A stretch of 64,000 nt of DNA from Fragilariopsis cylindrus CCMP1102 (lineage: Eukaryota > Bacillariophyta > Bacillariophyceae > Bacillariales > Bacillariaceae). Shown here piece by piece: positions 33,256 through 43,917 of the stretch. The stretch's first letter is position 1. Each line of letters begins with the position of its first letter. The stretch covers positions 124,001 to 188,000 of the forward strand of contig FMBT01000322.1 of the NCBI GenBank assembly GCA_900095095.1, given 5' to 3'. A program made the translations under genes and the position numbers. Under the pieces are notes generated by a model. That model was given only the letters and a program-made list of their open reading frames with translations, made no database searches and was not told the origin of the DNA.

Positions 33256-36147
33256 TGAACGGACGGTAGGTATGCGAAAAAATAAATCTGCAGAATATCA
33301 ATGGCACGATATAAAAAACATCAGGAGCAGCAAGAGATCGGATGGGTGGCATAGTAGTACAGTACACACACCACCACCATCAACAATTAACCAACTGTAT
33401 TGGCACGCTACGCAAACCAACACGGAAAACACCATCCATCCATATGTCATGGTAAACCATTTAGTAAGATACGTACCATAGAATCGTTCGTCGTAATATG
33501 GTGATAATGGTGCAATTCCTATTCCTATATTATTATTATTATTATTGTCGTTACCATTTACATCAACGACACCACCACCTTCTGTTGTTGTTGATAATTT
33601 TGTTGATGGACACCATTGCAATACAACGTACGGTTCATATCGAGCTGTATCAAAACATGGAATTTTACGAAATGATATGTCGCTGTCGTTATCTTTACTA
33701 TTATTATTGTTGTTATCATAAAATTGTTCATTTATCCATTGTTTCGATCGTGTTGTGGAATGACCATCCCAATTATATTCACTTTGAAACACAATGCAAT
33801 CTGATTTTGTATTATTGATAGATGATTTCGTACTGTAACATTTTTGTAATTCTTCAAATGTATGTGGAAGAAAGTTGTTGCTATCACTACCTTTTAGATG
33901 TTTGGAACAACTTACTTCATCTAAACAATCAATTGGTTTCCGACGTTCAAATGCTGGTACAACTAATGCGATATTGGTAGTAGCATTATTCGTTTTCCTT
34001 TGTTGTTGCTGTTGTTGAGTAGCATTTTTTATAGTTGTATCTAAATCCTGTGATGGTATAAAATCAATATCAATCATTAATACATGATTGGTTGTAACAT
34101 AATCTAATCCAACATTACGCATTCTATTTACAGGATATCGACCTTCTATACTTTCTATTGGATCAGCAATATATCGTATTATATATAAATTTGAACATCC
34201 TACAGCAGGACTATTAATTTCATTATTTTCGCCGCTGCCACCACTACCACTACCACTGCCACCACTGCCACCACCACCAAGTAATTCTTGTTCGGTACGT
34301 TCTAATATATTTAACAAAGTTTTACGTTCATTAGTACCTTCAGTATCACCAATAAAGGATTCGGAATGTGGCACAAAAACAACAGCAATAATTGGATCAA
34401 TATTCCATCTTTGACATGTTTCTTTTAATATCCACATTCTATCAATACTTGTTTGTACCACTAATGTTGTCGTTGTTGTTACAGTTGTATTATTATTAGC
34501 AGCAGCAGCAGTAGGAGTATCATCTGCAGTAGTGGTAGTAGTAGTACCACATGAGGAATACAATGCTGCTAATTTTTGTTGATTATGTATAGTACGTATT
34601 GGAAGTAACAAACTACCACTATCACTACCATTACCGTTATCATTTTCTGGTATTTCTTCAGCGATCCCACCCGATACTTCCAAAATCCGGTTATTGTTAT
34701 GACTATTACCACCAGCTACTGTATGGTATCGTTTCTTTTTCATCTGTTGTTGTTGTTTGTTGTTATTATTATTACCAGCATTGCTATCACTAACAACACC
34801 ATCTGTATTATCATCATCGCCACCATCATCATCTCCACCATCATCCCCATCACTACCACCATTGCCATCATCATCCCCACCATCATCTACATTTACATCG
34901 TTCTTCTCTTCGTCAGCGTTAGTGTCACCACCAGCAACAGTGTCACCACCAGCGGAGGATGCAACTGCAACGACAGCATTATTATCTTTGTTGTTGGTCT
35001 TCTTCTTCTTCTTTTCCGGCAGCTGCCGTTGTGCCTTCTTTTGTTTTGTTTCTTCTATTTCTTCTTTTTCCTTACCTTTCATTTTCTTTTTCTTCCCGTC
35101 GTCGTCGTGAGCAGCAGCATTAGCATTACCATTAGAATTAGCAGTGTTATTCCTCTCCTTCTCTTTCTTTTGATTATTTTCATTGATAATATCTTCGGCT
35201 GCGGTAGTAGTGGTGGCAATAATAATATCATTCCGATGAAACCATTTTGGTACAATTTCTTCTAATATTGTTGCTCTTTTTGTAGTTTCGGAATGATGTT
35301 TATTATGTTCTAACCTGGATCGTTTTATATCAATAGTATGTACACTGATCTTTTCTTCCTTAATTGATGGTAATAATGCAGTATCAAATCTTAGATCATG
35401 ATTCAGCCTTGCTAAAATTTCCTCTCCCGTTATACCATTATGGTCAACATGATGTAGAGTTATACCAAATAAAAGATAGGATGCCAATGGTACCAGTAAA
35501 TGAAATATAAATAAATACAGTACTAGAAAACCAACTAATAATCGTCGTGGTACACTGGACCAAAATAGACGATACATTATAGTATGTTTCTTTCTTCGAT
35601 ATCGTCTTTTATTATCAATCGTACCTAATAAAAACGAATTATTGATATTCATACAGGCTCTTGTGGTGGGACTTATAATCGTATTAGTTTTCGATTTCGT
35701 TGTGGAAGATGATTTATTAGTCATAGATAGTCTATCATTATTATTATTGTTATTATTATTAGGAGATGATGATAATGGAGATGGTGGTTGTGACTGTGAC
35801 ATCGTTGACTTTGACTTTGTTGATGACGTCGACTTTGGTTTGTATGTTTTTGGTAGTAGAGTATCACCAATACCACTAGAGATACTACTATTATTAATCG
35901 TGTTATCGCTACTTCTTTTTTCGTAAGCATGTCCTTTTCCTTCTCCTCGTCCTCCGTTGTTTGCTACTTGACGTATTCTATTAAAATAGGACCAGAATCC
36001 TCCTCTGGATGTTTTACTACTATCAGGTGATGCGTCATTATAATAATGCTGTTGCTGCTGCTGCTGTTGCTGTTGTTGAGGAGGTCTATCACCTTTTGCA
36101 CTACTACTTTTACGACGATGCCGTCGTCCAATGGATGAGGAATTCAT
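32907..36147 (-). CDS. LARGE-like (GT49-type) type II membrane glycosyltransferase (2 exons)
   Basis: Exons are complement 33477-36147 and 32907-33181, giving 981 residues from the first ATG (an upstream in-frame GTG is preceded by a stop). CTATG|GTACGT and TTATTAG|GTTATG join DERFYG to YGKNKIELISHLRF. A cytosolic Ser/Gln/Asn-rich tail precedes one hydrophobic anchor (LLVGFLVLYLFIFHLLVPLASYLL), giving Golgi-type type II topology. A long Asp/Asn/Lys-rich stem leads to the catalytic part: VQTSIDRMWILKETCQRW, NRMRNVGLDYVTTNHVLMID, then the metal-binding DxD in MIDIDFIPS, later FERRKP, PCFDTARYEPYVVL and, after the intron, FHILPKGYIIHNPH. This order matches LARGE/B4GAT1-type enzymes that build glucuronosyl/xylosyl polymers in animals. 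The acceptor in this alga is unknown. Confidence 0.8.
33182..33476 (-). other. Glycosyltransferase intron with (TG)n(AG)n tract
   Basis: This 295-bp intron of the glycosyltransferase includes a (GTGT)n tract that changes to (GA)n (33219-33256). Read through without splicing, it would end the protein shortly after DERFYG and lose the conserved C-terminal segment, which supports its removal. Confidence 0.7.
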
Positions 36148-37075
36148 AATAAAACTGTTGTCTAATATTCCACCAACTACTACCACCGTCGCCGTCACCA
36201 CCGCTGACAGCTACTATAATTATAGCAAGCAAAGAACAGAGATAGGAAGGAGAGAGATTCTAGGATAGAGAGCTTGCTTGCTTGTCGCTTTTTCTTACTG
36301 TACAATATATAAGGAGGATCAGAGAGAGTTAAAGAAGGACTCGACTCGACTCGTCAGTGTTGCGTTTCAATTTGTCTATTTGTATTTGTATTGTTTACTG
36401 TGTCTCTGTGATAAATGAATGAATGAATGCCGTTTTGATGTCACTGTTACTGTTGTTGCAGTTGTTGCAGTTGTTGTTGTTGCTGTTGTTGTTGTTGTGA
36501 CTTTATGCGAAAGCTAAGTTGTTGTTTTATTGCTTGTCTGTTTTACGATTAAAAATAAAATGAAAGGTTTTGGATCGACTCACTCGACTCAGTCGATTAG
36601 ACCAAACTCTTCGAATTCTCAATCAATTAACGTCAGTGATAGTAACACGGGATGTAGTAGGCATGTAAGTAAGAAGGGAAGAGGGGGAAGGAGGAAAAGG
36701 AAGCATTTCTTTTAAATTCTATTATTGAAATTAGTCGATTTGGTACAAAAAATTAGTGGTTTTGACCCCCCCACCAACACGACAGAGAGAGAATACGGTG
36801 TATGAATTCGAAGACAAGAAAGAATATATTTCGAAAAAAAAAAATTGCCAACACTAAGAACATTAAAGTTATACAATATATATAATTAGAAACAGGTCTA
36901 AAATAATGATAGGCAAAATTGGCAGTAAAGGCAGTAAAGGTGCTTTTGTTTTGTGTGGTGTGGCATCTACTGTACTGTACAGTACAGTACAGTAAGTTTA
37001 GATGGTGGTTCTAGTTTTCTTGAGAAAAATGGAAGCAAAAAATAGTAACAATTGTAATTGTTGGTTACGTTAGGT
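36148..37075. promoter_or_regulatory. Glycosyltransferase upstream region
   Basis: Contains GACTCGACTCGACTC (about 36339) and CGACTCACTCGACTCAGTCG (about 36573), a GTTGTTGCAGTTGTTG repeat (36450-36500), and a 22-bp perfect palindrome made of TACTGTACTGT and its complement (36968-36989). The small basic frame at 36530-36715 has no domain and is not called. Confidence 0.4.
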
Positions 37076-38905
37076 CTAGTTTCTATTTTTGTTGTTGTTA
37101 TTGTAGGGTGGTAACGTGCTCCAATTGTTATTGTTATTGCTATTGCTGTTGCTGTTGCTGTTGCTGTTGGTGTTGGTGTTGGTGTTGCTATTGTTGCCAT
37201 TGTTGCCATTGCCATTGCCATTGCCATTGCCATTGCCATTGCCATTGCTATTGCTATTGCCATTGCCATTGACATTGACATTGACATTGACATTGCCATT
37301 GCCATTGCCATTGACATTGACATTGACATTGACATTGCCATTGCCATTGCCGTTGCCATTATTATTATTATTATTGCTATTATTATAACAAAGACAATTT
37401 ACAAGTGTCGCTGCTACTGGTCTCGCTGTACAATAGGATTGTATACAGGGTGTTGATTTTTCGATTGATACTGGTCTATCCACTACGTTTACGTTTACGC
37501 TTCCAATACTACTACTACTACTACTACTATTTCTATTATTGTTCTTATAATAGTATTGATCAATGATACTTGGTTTATAGCCTTCACCTGTCATCGAAAT
37601 AATTGTGGATGCTACAACATATTTAACATCAACATCATTACTAATAGTAATATCAATATTGCTACTATTACTACTGTCACTATTAGTAGTAGTAACGGTG
37701 TTTGTTGTTGTTGTTAAACTAACATTTAATTTTAAGACATCCCCAAAACGTTGATCCGACCAACATCGAAAACATAATTGATGATCAGTACAACCAAATC
37801 CATTCACAATTAATGTTGGTAAGGAACAATGATCCCAGGATACTAATATAATATTACTATTATTATTCTCATTACCTCGGCCATGTCCATGTCCATTATT
37901 TGCAAAATGATGAGGAACGATAGTAGTGGCGGTAGTAGCTGATTTTGTTATATCGAATGCCACTTGATGTATCTCACTTTTGGTATAGTTGGTATTAATA
38001 GATCTATTTAAATACTTGGAGACTGGTAGTAATGTTTGATATTCTCGTTTTACTAATGATTGACCACCAGTATCACGAACAAATTGAGGATAGACTTTTC
38101 GAATCTGTGTATTAGAGGATGGTGGACGTGAAGCATACAAGCCATGGAATTTTGGCCATTGATTTACAGCAACTAAATCTTTTAAATGATCGGCACGATC
38201 CCATCCTTTCTGATTTAATTCATACATTGTTTTTATAATCCTTCTTTTTCTATTCCTACTGTCATTACTAGTAGTGGAAGAAGTGGAAGAAGAAGTATTA
38301 GAAGTGTTGGTATAATTCTGTTGTACTTTTAACAAAGGAATGTGGTAGTCATCTTTTTCACCATGACGAATCAACCAAACTTCACCATACTTTGTGGTAC
38401 TTGTTGTTCTTGTTGTGGTTGTTCCATTATTATTGTTGTCTTTCGATTCAGAAATTATTGATGAAGTAGCCATACTACTAATAGTCATAGCGGCAGTATT
38501 ATTAATAGTAGCAGTAGTAGACGACGAGAATAAAGGATGGAAGAAGAAGAATGGTACTAATGAAGAATAAAAATAAACAACAATTATTATTAACACGAAT
38601 AATAAAGCAATAATAATGAATAGTAGGATTATTATTCTTGTTGTGATTACTACTGTTGGTGGATACGATAATGATAATGATGATATCTGTGTTATTTGGA
38701 GATTATTACTATTACCATTATTATTATTTGATAACAACAACAAATAAGATTCTTCGTTAGTATTATTATTATTGTCGTTATTATTGTTACTATCACTGTC
38801 GTTATTATCGCGCACGACGACGACGTCGTTGTCAATAATCGGCGACAACGACGTAGTTGATGATCGACGACGACGATCGGACGAGGAAGAAGAAGCTAAC
38901 ACCAT
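37076..38905 (-). CDS. Membrane-anchored histidine-phosphatase superfamily protein
   Basis: A 609-residue single-exon protein starting at ATG (38903-38905). An Asn/Asp/Ser-rich cytosolic tail is followed by one strongly hydrophobic segment (about 84-122), giving a type II anchor. The phosphatase core begins EVWLIRHGEKDD with the catalytic RHG at 180-182. GLYASRPPSSNTQIRKVYP matches the second-arginine region, and NIILVSWDHCSLPTLIVNGFG contains the likely second catalytic His. NxS/T sites are frequent, fitting a lumenal location. The last 120 residues are an Asn/Gly/Val/Ser dipeptide repeat (NGNG, NVNV, NSNS) encoded by a hexanucleotide array, and probably vary in length among alleles. The substrate (phosphosugar, phosphoprotein or other phosphate ester) cannot be told. 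Confidence 0.75.
   Translation of the reverse strand: MVLASSSSSDRRRRSSTTSLSPIIDNDVVVVRDNNDSDSNNNNDNNNNTNEESYLLLLSNNNNGNSNNLQITQISSLSLSYPPTVVITTRIIILLFIIIALLFVLIIIVVYFYSSLVPFFFFHPLFSSSTTATINNTAAMTISSMATSSIISESKDNNNNGTTTTRTTSTTKYGEVWLIRHGEKDDYHIPLLKVQQNYTNTSNTSSSTSSTTSNDSRNRKRRIIKTMYELNQKGWDRADHLKDLVAVNQWPKFHGLYASRPPSSNTQIRKVYPQFVRDTGGQSLVKREYQTLLPVSKYLNRSINTNYTKSEIHQVAFDITKSATTATTIVPHHFANNGHGHGRGNENNNSNIILVSWDHCSLPTLIVNGFGCTDHQLCFRCWSDQRFGDVLKLNVSLTTTTNTVTTTNSDSSNSSNIDITISNDVDVKYVVASTIISMTGEGYKPSIIDQYYYKNNNRNSSSSSSSIGSVNVNVVDRPVSIEKSTPCIQSYCTARPVAATLVNCLCYNNSNNNNNNGNGNGNGNVNVNVNVNGNGNGNVNVNVNVNGNGNSNSNGNGNGNGNGNGNGNNGNNSNTNTNTNSNSNSNSNSNNNNNWSTLPPYNNNNKNRN
37120..37375. repeat. Coding hexanucleotide array (CATTGC / CATTGA)
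   Basis: About 40 tandem hexamers of the types CATTGC, CATTGA and TGTTGC/TGTTGG, all in phase with the histidine-phosphatase gene, produce alternating Asn-Gly and Asn-Val dipeptides. Blocks of CATTGA (Asn-Val) alternate with CATTGC (Asn-Gly), showing higher-order duplication. Confidence 0.9.
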
Positions 38906-39960
38906 AGTGTACTAATACTGAACTGTAATAATAGACGACTCGTCACTCCTTAAAATTATTGAACTGTAGTAGTGCTAATACAGCTGTAGTAGAACAAATA
39001 GTATGTAGCCTATGCTGCGACAGTACAGTACAGTACAGTAGTGCTTCTATATATTATTGCTGAGATGAATACGGAAACAGGAAGCTCTATTTCTTTAAGT
39101 TACAGTGTATTATAGAACAAGATCGTAGTAATAAGTTACTGCATGTACGGCCATTTATTTTATTGATGTCATAATGTTCTCAATTTATATGTGTTACTAC
39201 TAATAGTACTGCTAAGTACAGTCTCGTGTTGTTTGTTTGTTTGTTGTGGGGATATGTGATGTCAAGATCCAAGATCCACCAAGAGATCCAAAAAACAAAA
39301 AAAAATCCATCTATTTTTCACGCACAATCAATAAATCACGCGATACAGTAGAACTTGAGACGTGCGTGAACAAGGAAAGCAAAAGCTATCACGCACGGTC
39401 GAAGCAAACACACCGTTGACATAATATTATACTAGTATATTTACCGTGTGGAGGAGCATGCCAGAGGAAAGTACAATATCCCTCAAAAGAAACAGTAATG
39501 TTGATGAATTGAAAGGTAAGAACAGTTCAGTTCAACCTCATACCTAAGTTCGGATGCAGGCAAATGATCCATTCATAGTTGAGAGCATTGATTGATGATC
39601 GCTTGCTTGCTTGCTTTGCCTGGATTCGATTCGATTCGACGTGTCAAAATCAGTTTTTTTTGTTGCCTTCTGGAATAGTAATCTCGACTATTGCCGGTAG
39701 AGAACATTGAATGGATTCTGTTTCGATTCGATTCGACGAGGGTTTATTACTATGTCACAACTTTGTTTGCTGTCGTTGCCTGCAAACTACAGAGAATAAT
39801 TTCACGGGTGTATTTATCGCGGACCAAGATTTAATTTATCGAGGCAGAACTTCCTTTTTAAATTACACAAAGACCGTTACTATCGGTGAACGCACGTACG
39901 TACGAACTGCGGCGGTGGCAAGCATACCCCTCGTCGAATTTCTAGCTGTTCATTCATCCG
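38906..39960. other. Upstream region of histidine phosphatase, no supported gene
   Basis: Holds an ACAGTACAGTACAGTA run near 39019-39040, a GATTCGATTCGATTCGA-type repeat near 39626-39642 repeated at about 39722, and a GCTTGCTTGCTTGC run. A 116-codon frame at 39711-40061 has no family resemblance and overlaps the remnant to its right. Confidence 0.35.
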
Positions 39961-39969
39961 CAATTAATA

Positions 39970-40790
39970 AATTAGACTGTCTTGAGAGTATTCCTACAAT
40001 AACTTTCGACTCTACTGTAAAGCTCTGGGAAACGCGCGTCCGGGGTCCGAACTTGGGGTAAAACTGGTTGCGTGTACATACATCTTGAATCAATCAACAC
40101 CAAGTGGAGAGCTAGGCATATGATTCGGTGTAAGAGACTTAATCTGAGAAAAATCAAAGGATTGGGCAGTTTTCGAACTTGGTGCGCCACTATATACAGC
40201 AATTGGATTGAGAGTGGGAATGAATCGAATTTGGTATATTAGTAGTTAGTTGTATTTGCAATGGGCTATGAACTTTGTTTCAAACTTGGCGAACCACTCG
40301 GAGCAAACAAGACTTGGAGCAGAGCTAGGTACAGCAGCACTCGGTGAAAAAAAAATTGGCCTGAGGCTTGGAGACATAGCACTGGGCAATGAACTCGATT
40401 CCAAACTCGAGAGTTTCGAACTTGGTGTACCACTTGAATCAAGACTAGGAACAGAACTAGATACATTAATAGGCAAAATACTTAGCTGGTGACTAAAAAT
40501 GGAACTTGGTACAGGTGCACTGAGTACAGCACTAGGCAATACATTGGATTCCGAACTCGGGACGGTAATTTGATGCGCCACTTGGATCCACACTAGGAAC
40601 AGTGCTAGGTGCACACAGTACTGGGTACAGCGCTTGGTATAGCACTAGCAAATGAATTAGGTTTCGAACTCGGAATTGAGTTTGCTTCGCCGCTAGGGTC
40701 AAGACTAGGAACAGAACTGAGAGCAGCACTCGGCGAATGAACTTGGCTTGAAACTCGGATTCGAAATAGGTACAGTACTACAGACCGGAC
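39970..40790 (-). pseudogene. Decayed Pro/Ser-repeat protein gene
   Basis: On the complement, units such as VPSLDSSGTPSSKLSS, SSLPSAMSPSLRPI and SAAVPSSAPSLVCSE recur roughly every 60-75 bp, but the repeat reading moves among all three frames (40246-40614, 40266-40466 and 40532-40729). No start codon or signal peptide joins them. Pro/Ser repeat chains of this sort are common in secreted diatom proteins. The frame changes indicate a host gene remnant. A tail of similar text with GAPSSK continues to about 40140. Confidence 0.5.
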
Positions 40791-41388
40791 GCGGGACTCT
40801 GGCTCGCTCTCTCTCTCTCTCTTCGTGGATGGTTTGATAGCACTCTATAAATTCATAGGGATTGATTCATTCATCCATTCATCCATTTGCCCGTATTATA
40901 ACAATCCAATTTTGTTTTAAATAATATTAGAACATTCTTCTTCTAACAAAGTCACGGAAAGCGTGCTGCTGTATTGTATTGTTATCAGACACTACTGTAC
41001 ACTTACTATAAGATAAATAATGCATGCATGTACTGTACACATACAACCACAGAATGCTTTCTAAAGGCAGTAGCCAATACTAGCTAGCTATAGTACTGGA
41101 GTAGATTTATTCAATTCTTTTCTCTTATATATAGTTAGGTCTTTATATTATGTTGTTTAGATTCTTCTTTTTATTTTTATACAAATACCCCCCAGGGTCA
41201 GTATTATTTAATTTTATTGTCTTGTTTTTTATTTTGTATTTATTATTGTTGATCATCAGATCAGTCAGTATGCGACGCGACGTTGCTTTGTATTCATTTT
41301 ACCCGTGTAGAATGAAAAAGCATAAGCAAAATATCCTTTCTTGCCTGCATTATTTTTGTTACATTTGTTTGTTTACGCCGTATTATAT
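40791..41388. other. Spacer downstream of FAS1-d
   Basis: A (TCTC)n run near 40805-40822, an ATTCATCCATTCATCCATT patch near 40866-40888, and GTAC-rich text near 41015-41045. The last 250 bases are T-rich and likely the 3' untranslated region of FAS1-d. The frame across 41150-41530 is antisense to that gene. Confidence 0.4.
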
Positions 41389-43411
41389 TTACCACCATAT
41401 TGGTAACATAACAGTATCAATAGAATGTATGATACCATTACATGCTATAATATTTTCCTTTAATATAATTGGACTATCCTTTAATGATATGATAGATTCA
41501 GTTTTTAAACCATTCCCTCTACCGACTTGATATTTATCCAATCCACGACAATGTGTGAAAGTAAAACCCTCATTACTCATTTTCAACCATTTGTTACATA
41601 TTAAATCATTAAATTCTAATACAGAATTTTCCACTAAATGAAAAAATAATAAATTGGACATATTATTCGGATTTAATTTATTAGGATTATCACCTTGTTG
41701 TGTGGATAGAACTAATTTTTCAAATGCTTCATCAGTAGGAGCAAATAAGGTCCAGGAACTTAATTCTAAAAAATCAATTAAACCCACCATCTTTATTGCC
41801 TCACATAATAATTTAAATCCATCGGTATTACAAATAATAGTAGCTATTGAAGCACATTGTTGTTGTGGTGGTGGTGGTTGTTGACGACCATCCACAAAAT
41901 CAACAACAACTGTATTAGGTTGATCATCTTCTACGTAATTTGGATCTTCTTCTGGATAGGCAAATGTTGGTTTTGCGGTTGGTGGTTTTTTTGTTGGTTT
42001 GTTTGTTGGCTTACTAGTTGTAGGATAAGGAGTTGGGTATGGAGTTGGATATAGAGTTGCGATTGGTGGTTTTGTTGGTTTGTTTGTTGGCTTTCGAGTT
42101 GGATGCAGACTTTTATTATCAGGATAATAATCATGATCAGGCTTCTCATGTGGATAATTGATTTCAGGAGTAGTAGGACTGAAGAAATCATCATGATCAT
42201 CATTTGGTTTTTGTGTTGGTTTGTATGCTGGTTCATCATTGTCGTGATGATCCTCATCGTCATCCTCGTGATGATCCTCATCTTCATCATCGTGTTCCTC
42301 ATCGTCGTGATGATCATCCTCATCCTCATGATGAACAGTATTATCAGGTAATTTCTTTGGTAATATAACTTGATTAATAACATGAATAATACCATTACAG
42401 GCAAGAATATCCACTTCTACAATTTCTGGTAACGCATCATCGTCGTTATTTCCACTACCCTTTTGATATACTTTATCACCATTCAAACATGCGGTACGTG
42501 TATCTTTCCCATTCGCCATTGGTACAAGCTCTGTACATTCTAAATCCTCACTGGACAATTCAATATCATCAACCGTATGATATAATAGGACATATTCAGT
42601 ATTTTCATTAGAGGATAATATATCATTGGTCATATTCATCGATAAATTACTAAATGCTTCATTGGTCGGTGCAAATAATGTCCATAATGATGAGTCATCA
42701 TCAAAGATGCTGTCGTATCCAATTTGTTTCATTACTGTACATAAAATAGTAAAATCATCATTGGAACAAATCATATCAGCTGTTATTTGTTTTGTTTTTC
42801 AATTTGTTTTTTCATTCATGTTGCGTTGGGTTGCGTTGTAGAGTAGAGTAGTGAATGGTAGAGTGGAGTGGAGTAGAATACAAAAAGTGATTCTCGTTAG
42901 ATGTATATTGGAAGGGAAAGAAAAAGGAGGATAACGAAACGAATCATATCGAATCGGAAACAACACAACAAAATGCAATTACACCACCACCACCACCAAT
43001 AATAGAATCGTGAAAGGCGAAAGACGAACTTTTATTATTATACGTACAGATTGAACGGCATTTCTCATTATTATGTGTTTCATCATCGTTCCAAACTTCA
43101 TCATCATCATCGTTCCAAACTTCAACATCATCATCGTTCCAAACTTCCTCATCATCGTCCAAAACTTCCCTATCATCGTTCCAAACTTCCTCATCATCAT
43201 CATCTCCATGTCCATCCCCATCATCTTCACTATGATCTCCAAATTCATGAATTTCCCAATCCTCAAGACTAAATCCCATTTCTTTCTCATCACCAGTAAA
43301 TTCAAATACTAAAGATGATACAGGTTGAATATAACTAATATGATGCTGAAATAATGATGCAATCATCATACTCATCATCATAACAACAACATGTCTTCGA
43401 TAATAAATCAT
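41389..43411 (-). CDS. FAS1-d: secreted two-domain fasciclin protein with His/Asp linker (2 exons)
   Basis: Exons are complement 43048-43411 and 41389-42779, giving 584 residues. ATCT|GTACGT and AACAG|CTGATATG join CRSI to SDMIC in phase 1, the same relative position as in FAS1-c. A signal peptide with Met/Val-rich core is followed by acidic repeats EVWNDDD (four to five copies). FAS1-1 covers about 118-265 (WTLFAPTNEAF, CNGIIHVINQVILP). The linker has a His/Asp/Glu stretch (HHEDEDDHHDDEEHDDEDED and similar), then PTRKPTNKPTKPP and YPTPYPTPYPT mucin-like repeats. FAS1-2 covers about 431-584 (WTLFAPTDEAF, CNGIIHSIDTVMLP). Both domains keep the six cysteines. The His/Asp stretch could bind divalent metals; the Pro/Thr stretch could be O-glycosylated. 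These two points are inference. Confidence 0.85.
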
Positions 43412-43917
43412 TGCTGTACAGAATGGAGAGGAAAAAAAGAGATACTAGTAGCTTTGTGTTGTGTGATCGATGATTATGATGAGCGTATAAATGAATGAAT
43501 GAATGATGGAAGCAGTGGCCGTCGTGGATGGTTGTTTTATTGGGATTAGAAAAAGTGGTACAGTAATTGTTGTGTACGTGCCGTAGTCCTACAGTAAGTG
43601 TACTACGTCGTGACTGTACACTCCGTTCTGAGTATGTTGTGTCCTGTTTGAAAAAAAAAAAAATAGTAACACCCCACCTTGCTCGCCGTTAGAAAGAAAA
43701 AGAAAAGTCTTCTAAATCTTCTACTACTGTATTAGAGAGAGAGTAAATACTAACCGTTTATTAAAAAAGCATTCTTTCGATTTAAATACGCACGCGACCA
43801 AAACAAAACATTTGGATTTTCCGCTAACGGTATAATTGGGTCGAGTGAGTCGAGTCGAGTCGTCGCGTGCACTAATGTACAGCAGTACTGTACAGTACAG
43901 AACCACTTTAGACGCGC
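43412..43917. promoter_or_regulatory. FAS1-d upstream region
   Basis: Contains ATGAATGAATGAATG near 43490-43505, a poly-A run (43651-43663), GTCGAGTGAGTCGAGTCGAGTCG (about 43833-43858), and CAGTACTGTACAGTACAG (about 43882-43900). These two motif types also occur upstream of other genes in the window. No gene is seen. Confidence 0.35.

Noticed and set aside
39711-40061. A 116-codon plus-strand frame
   Set aside because: No signal, domain or recognisable family; overlaps the decayed repeat gene and could not be supported.
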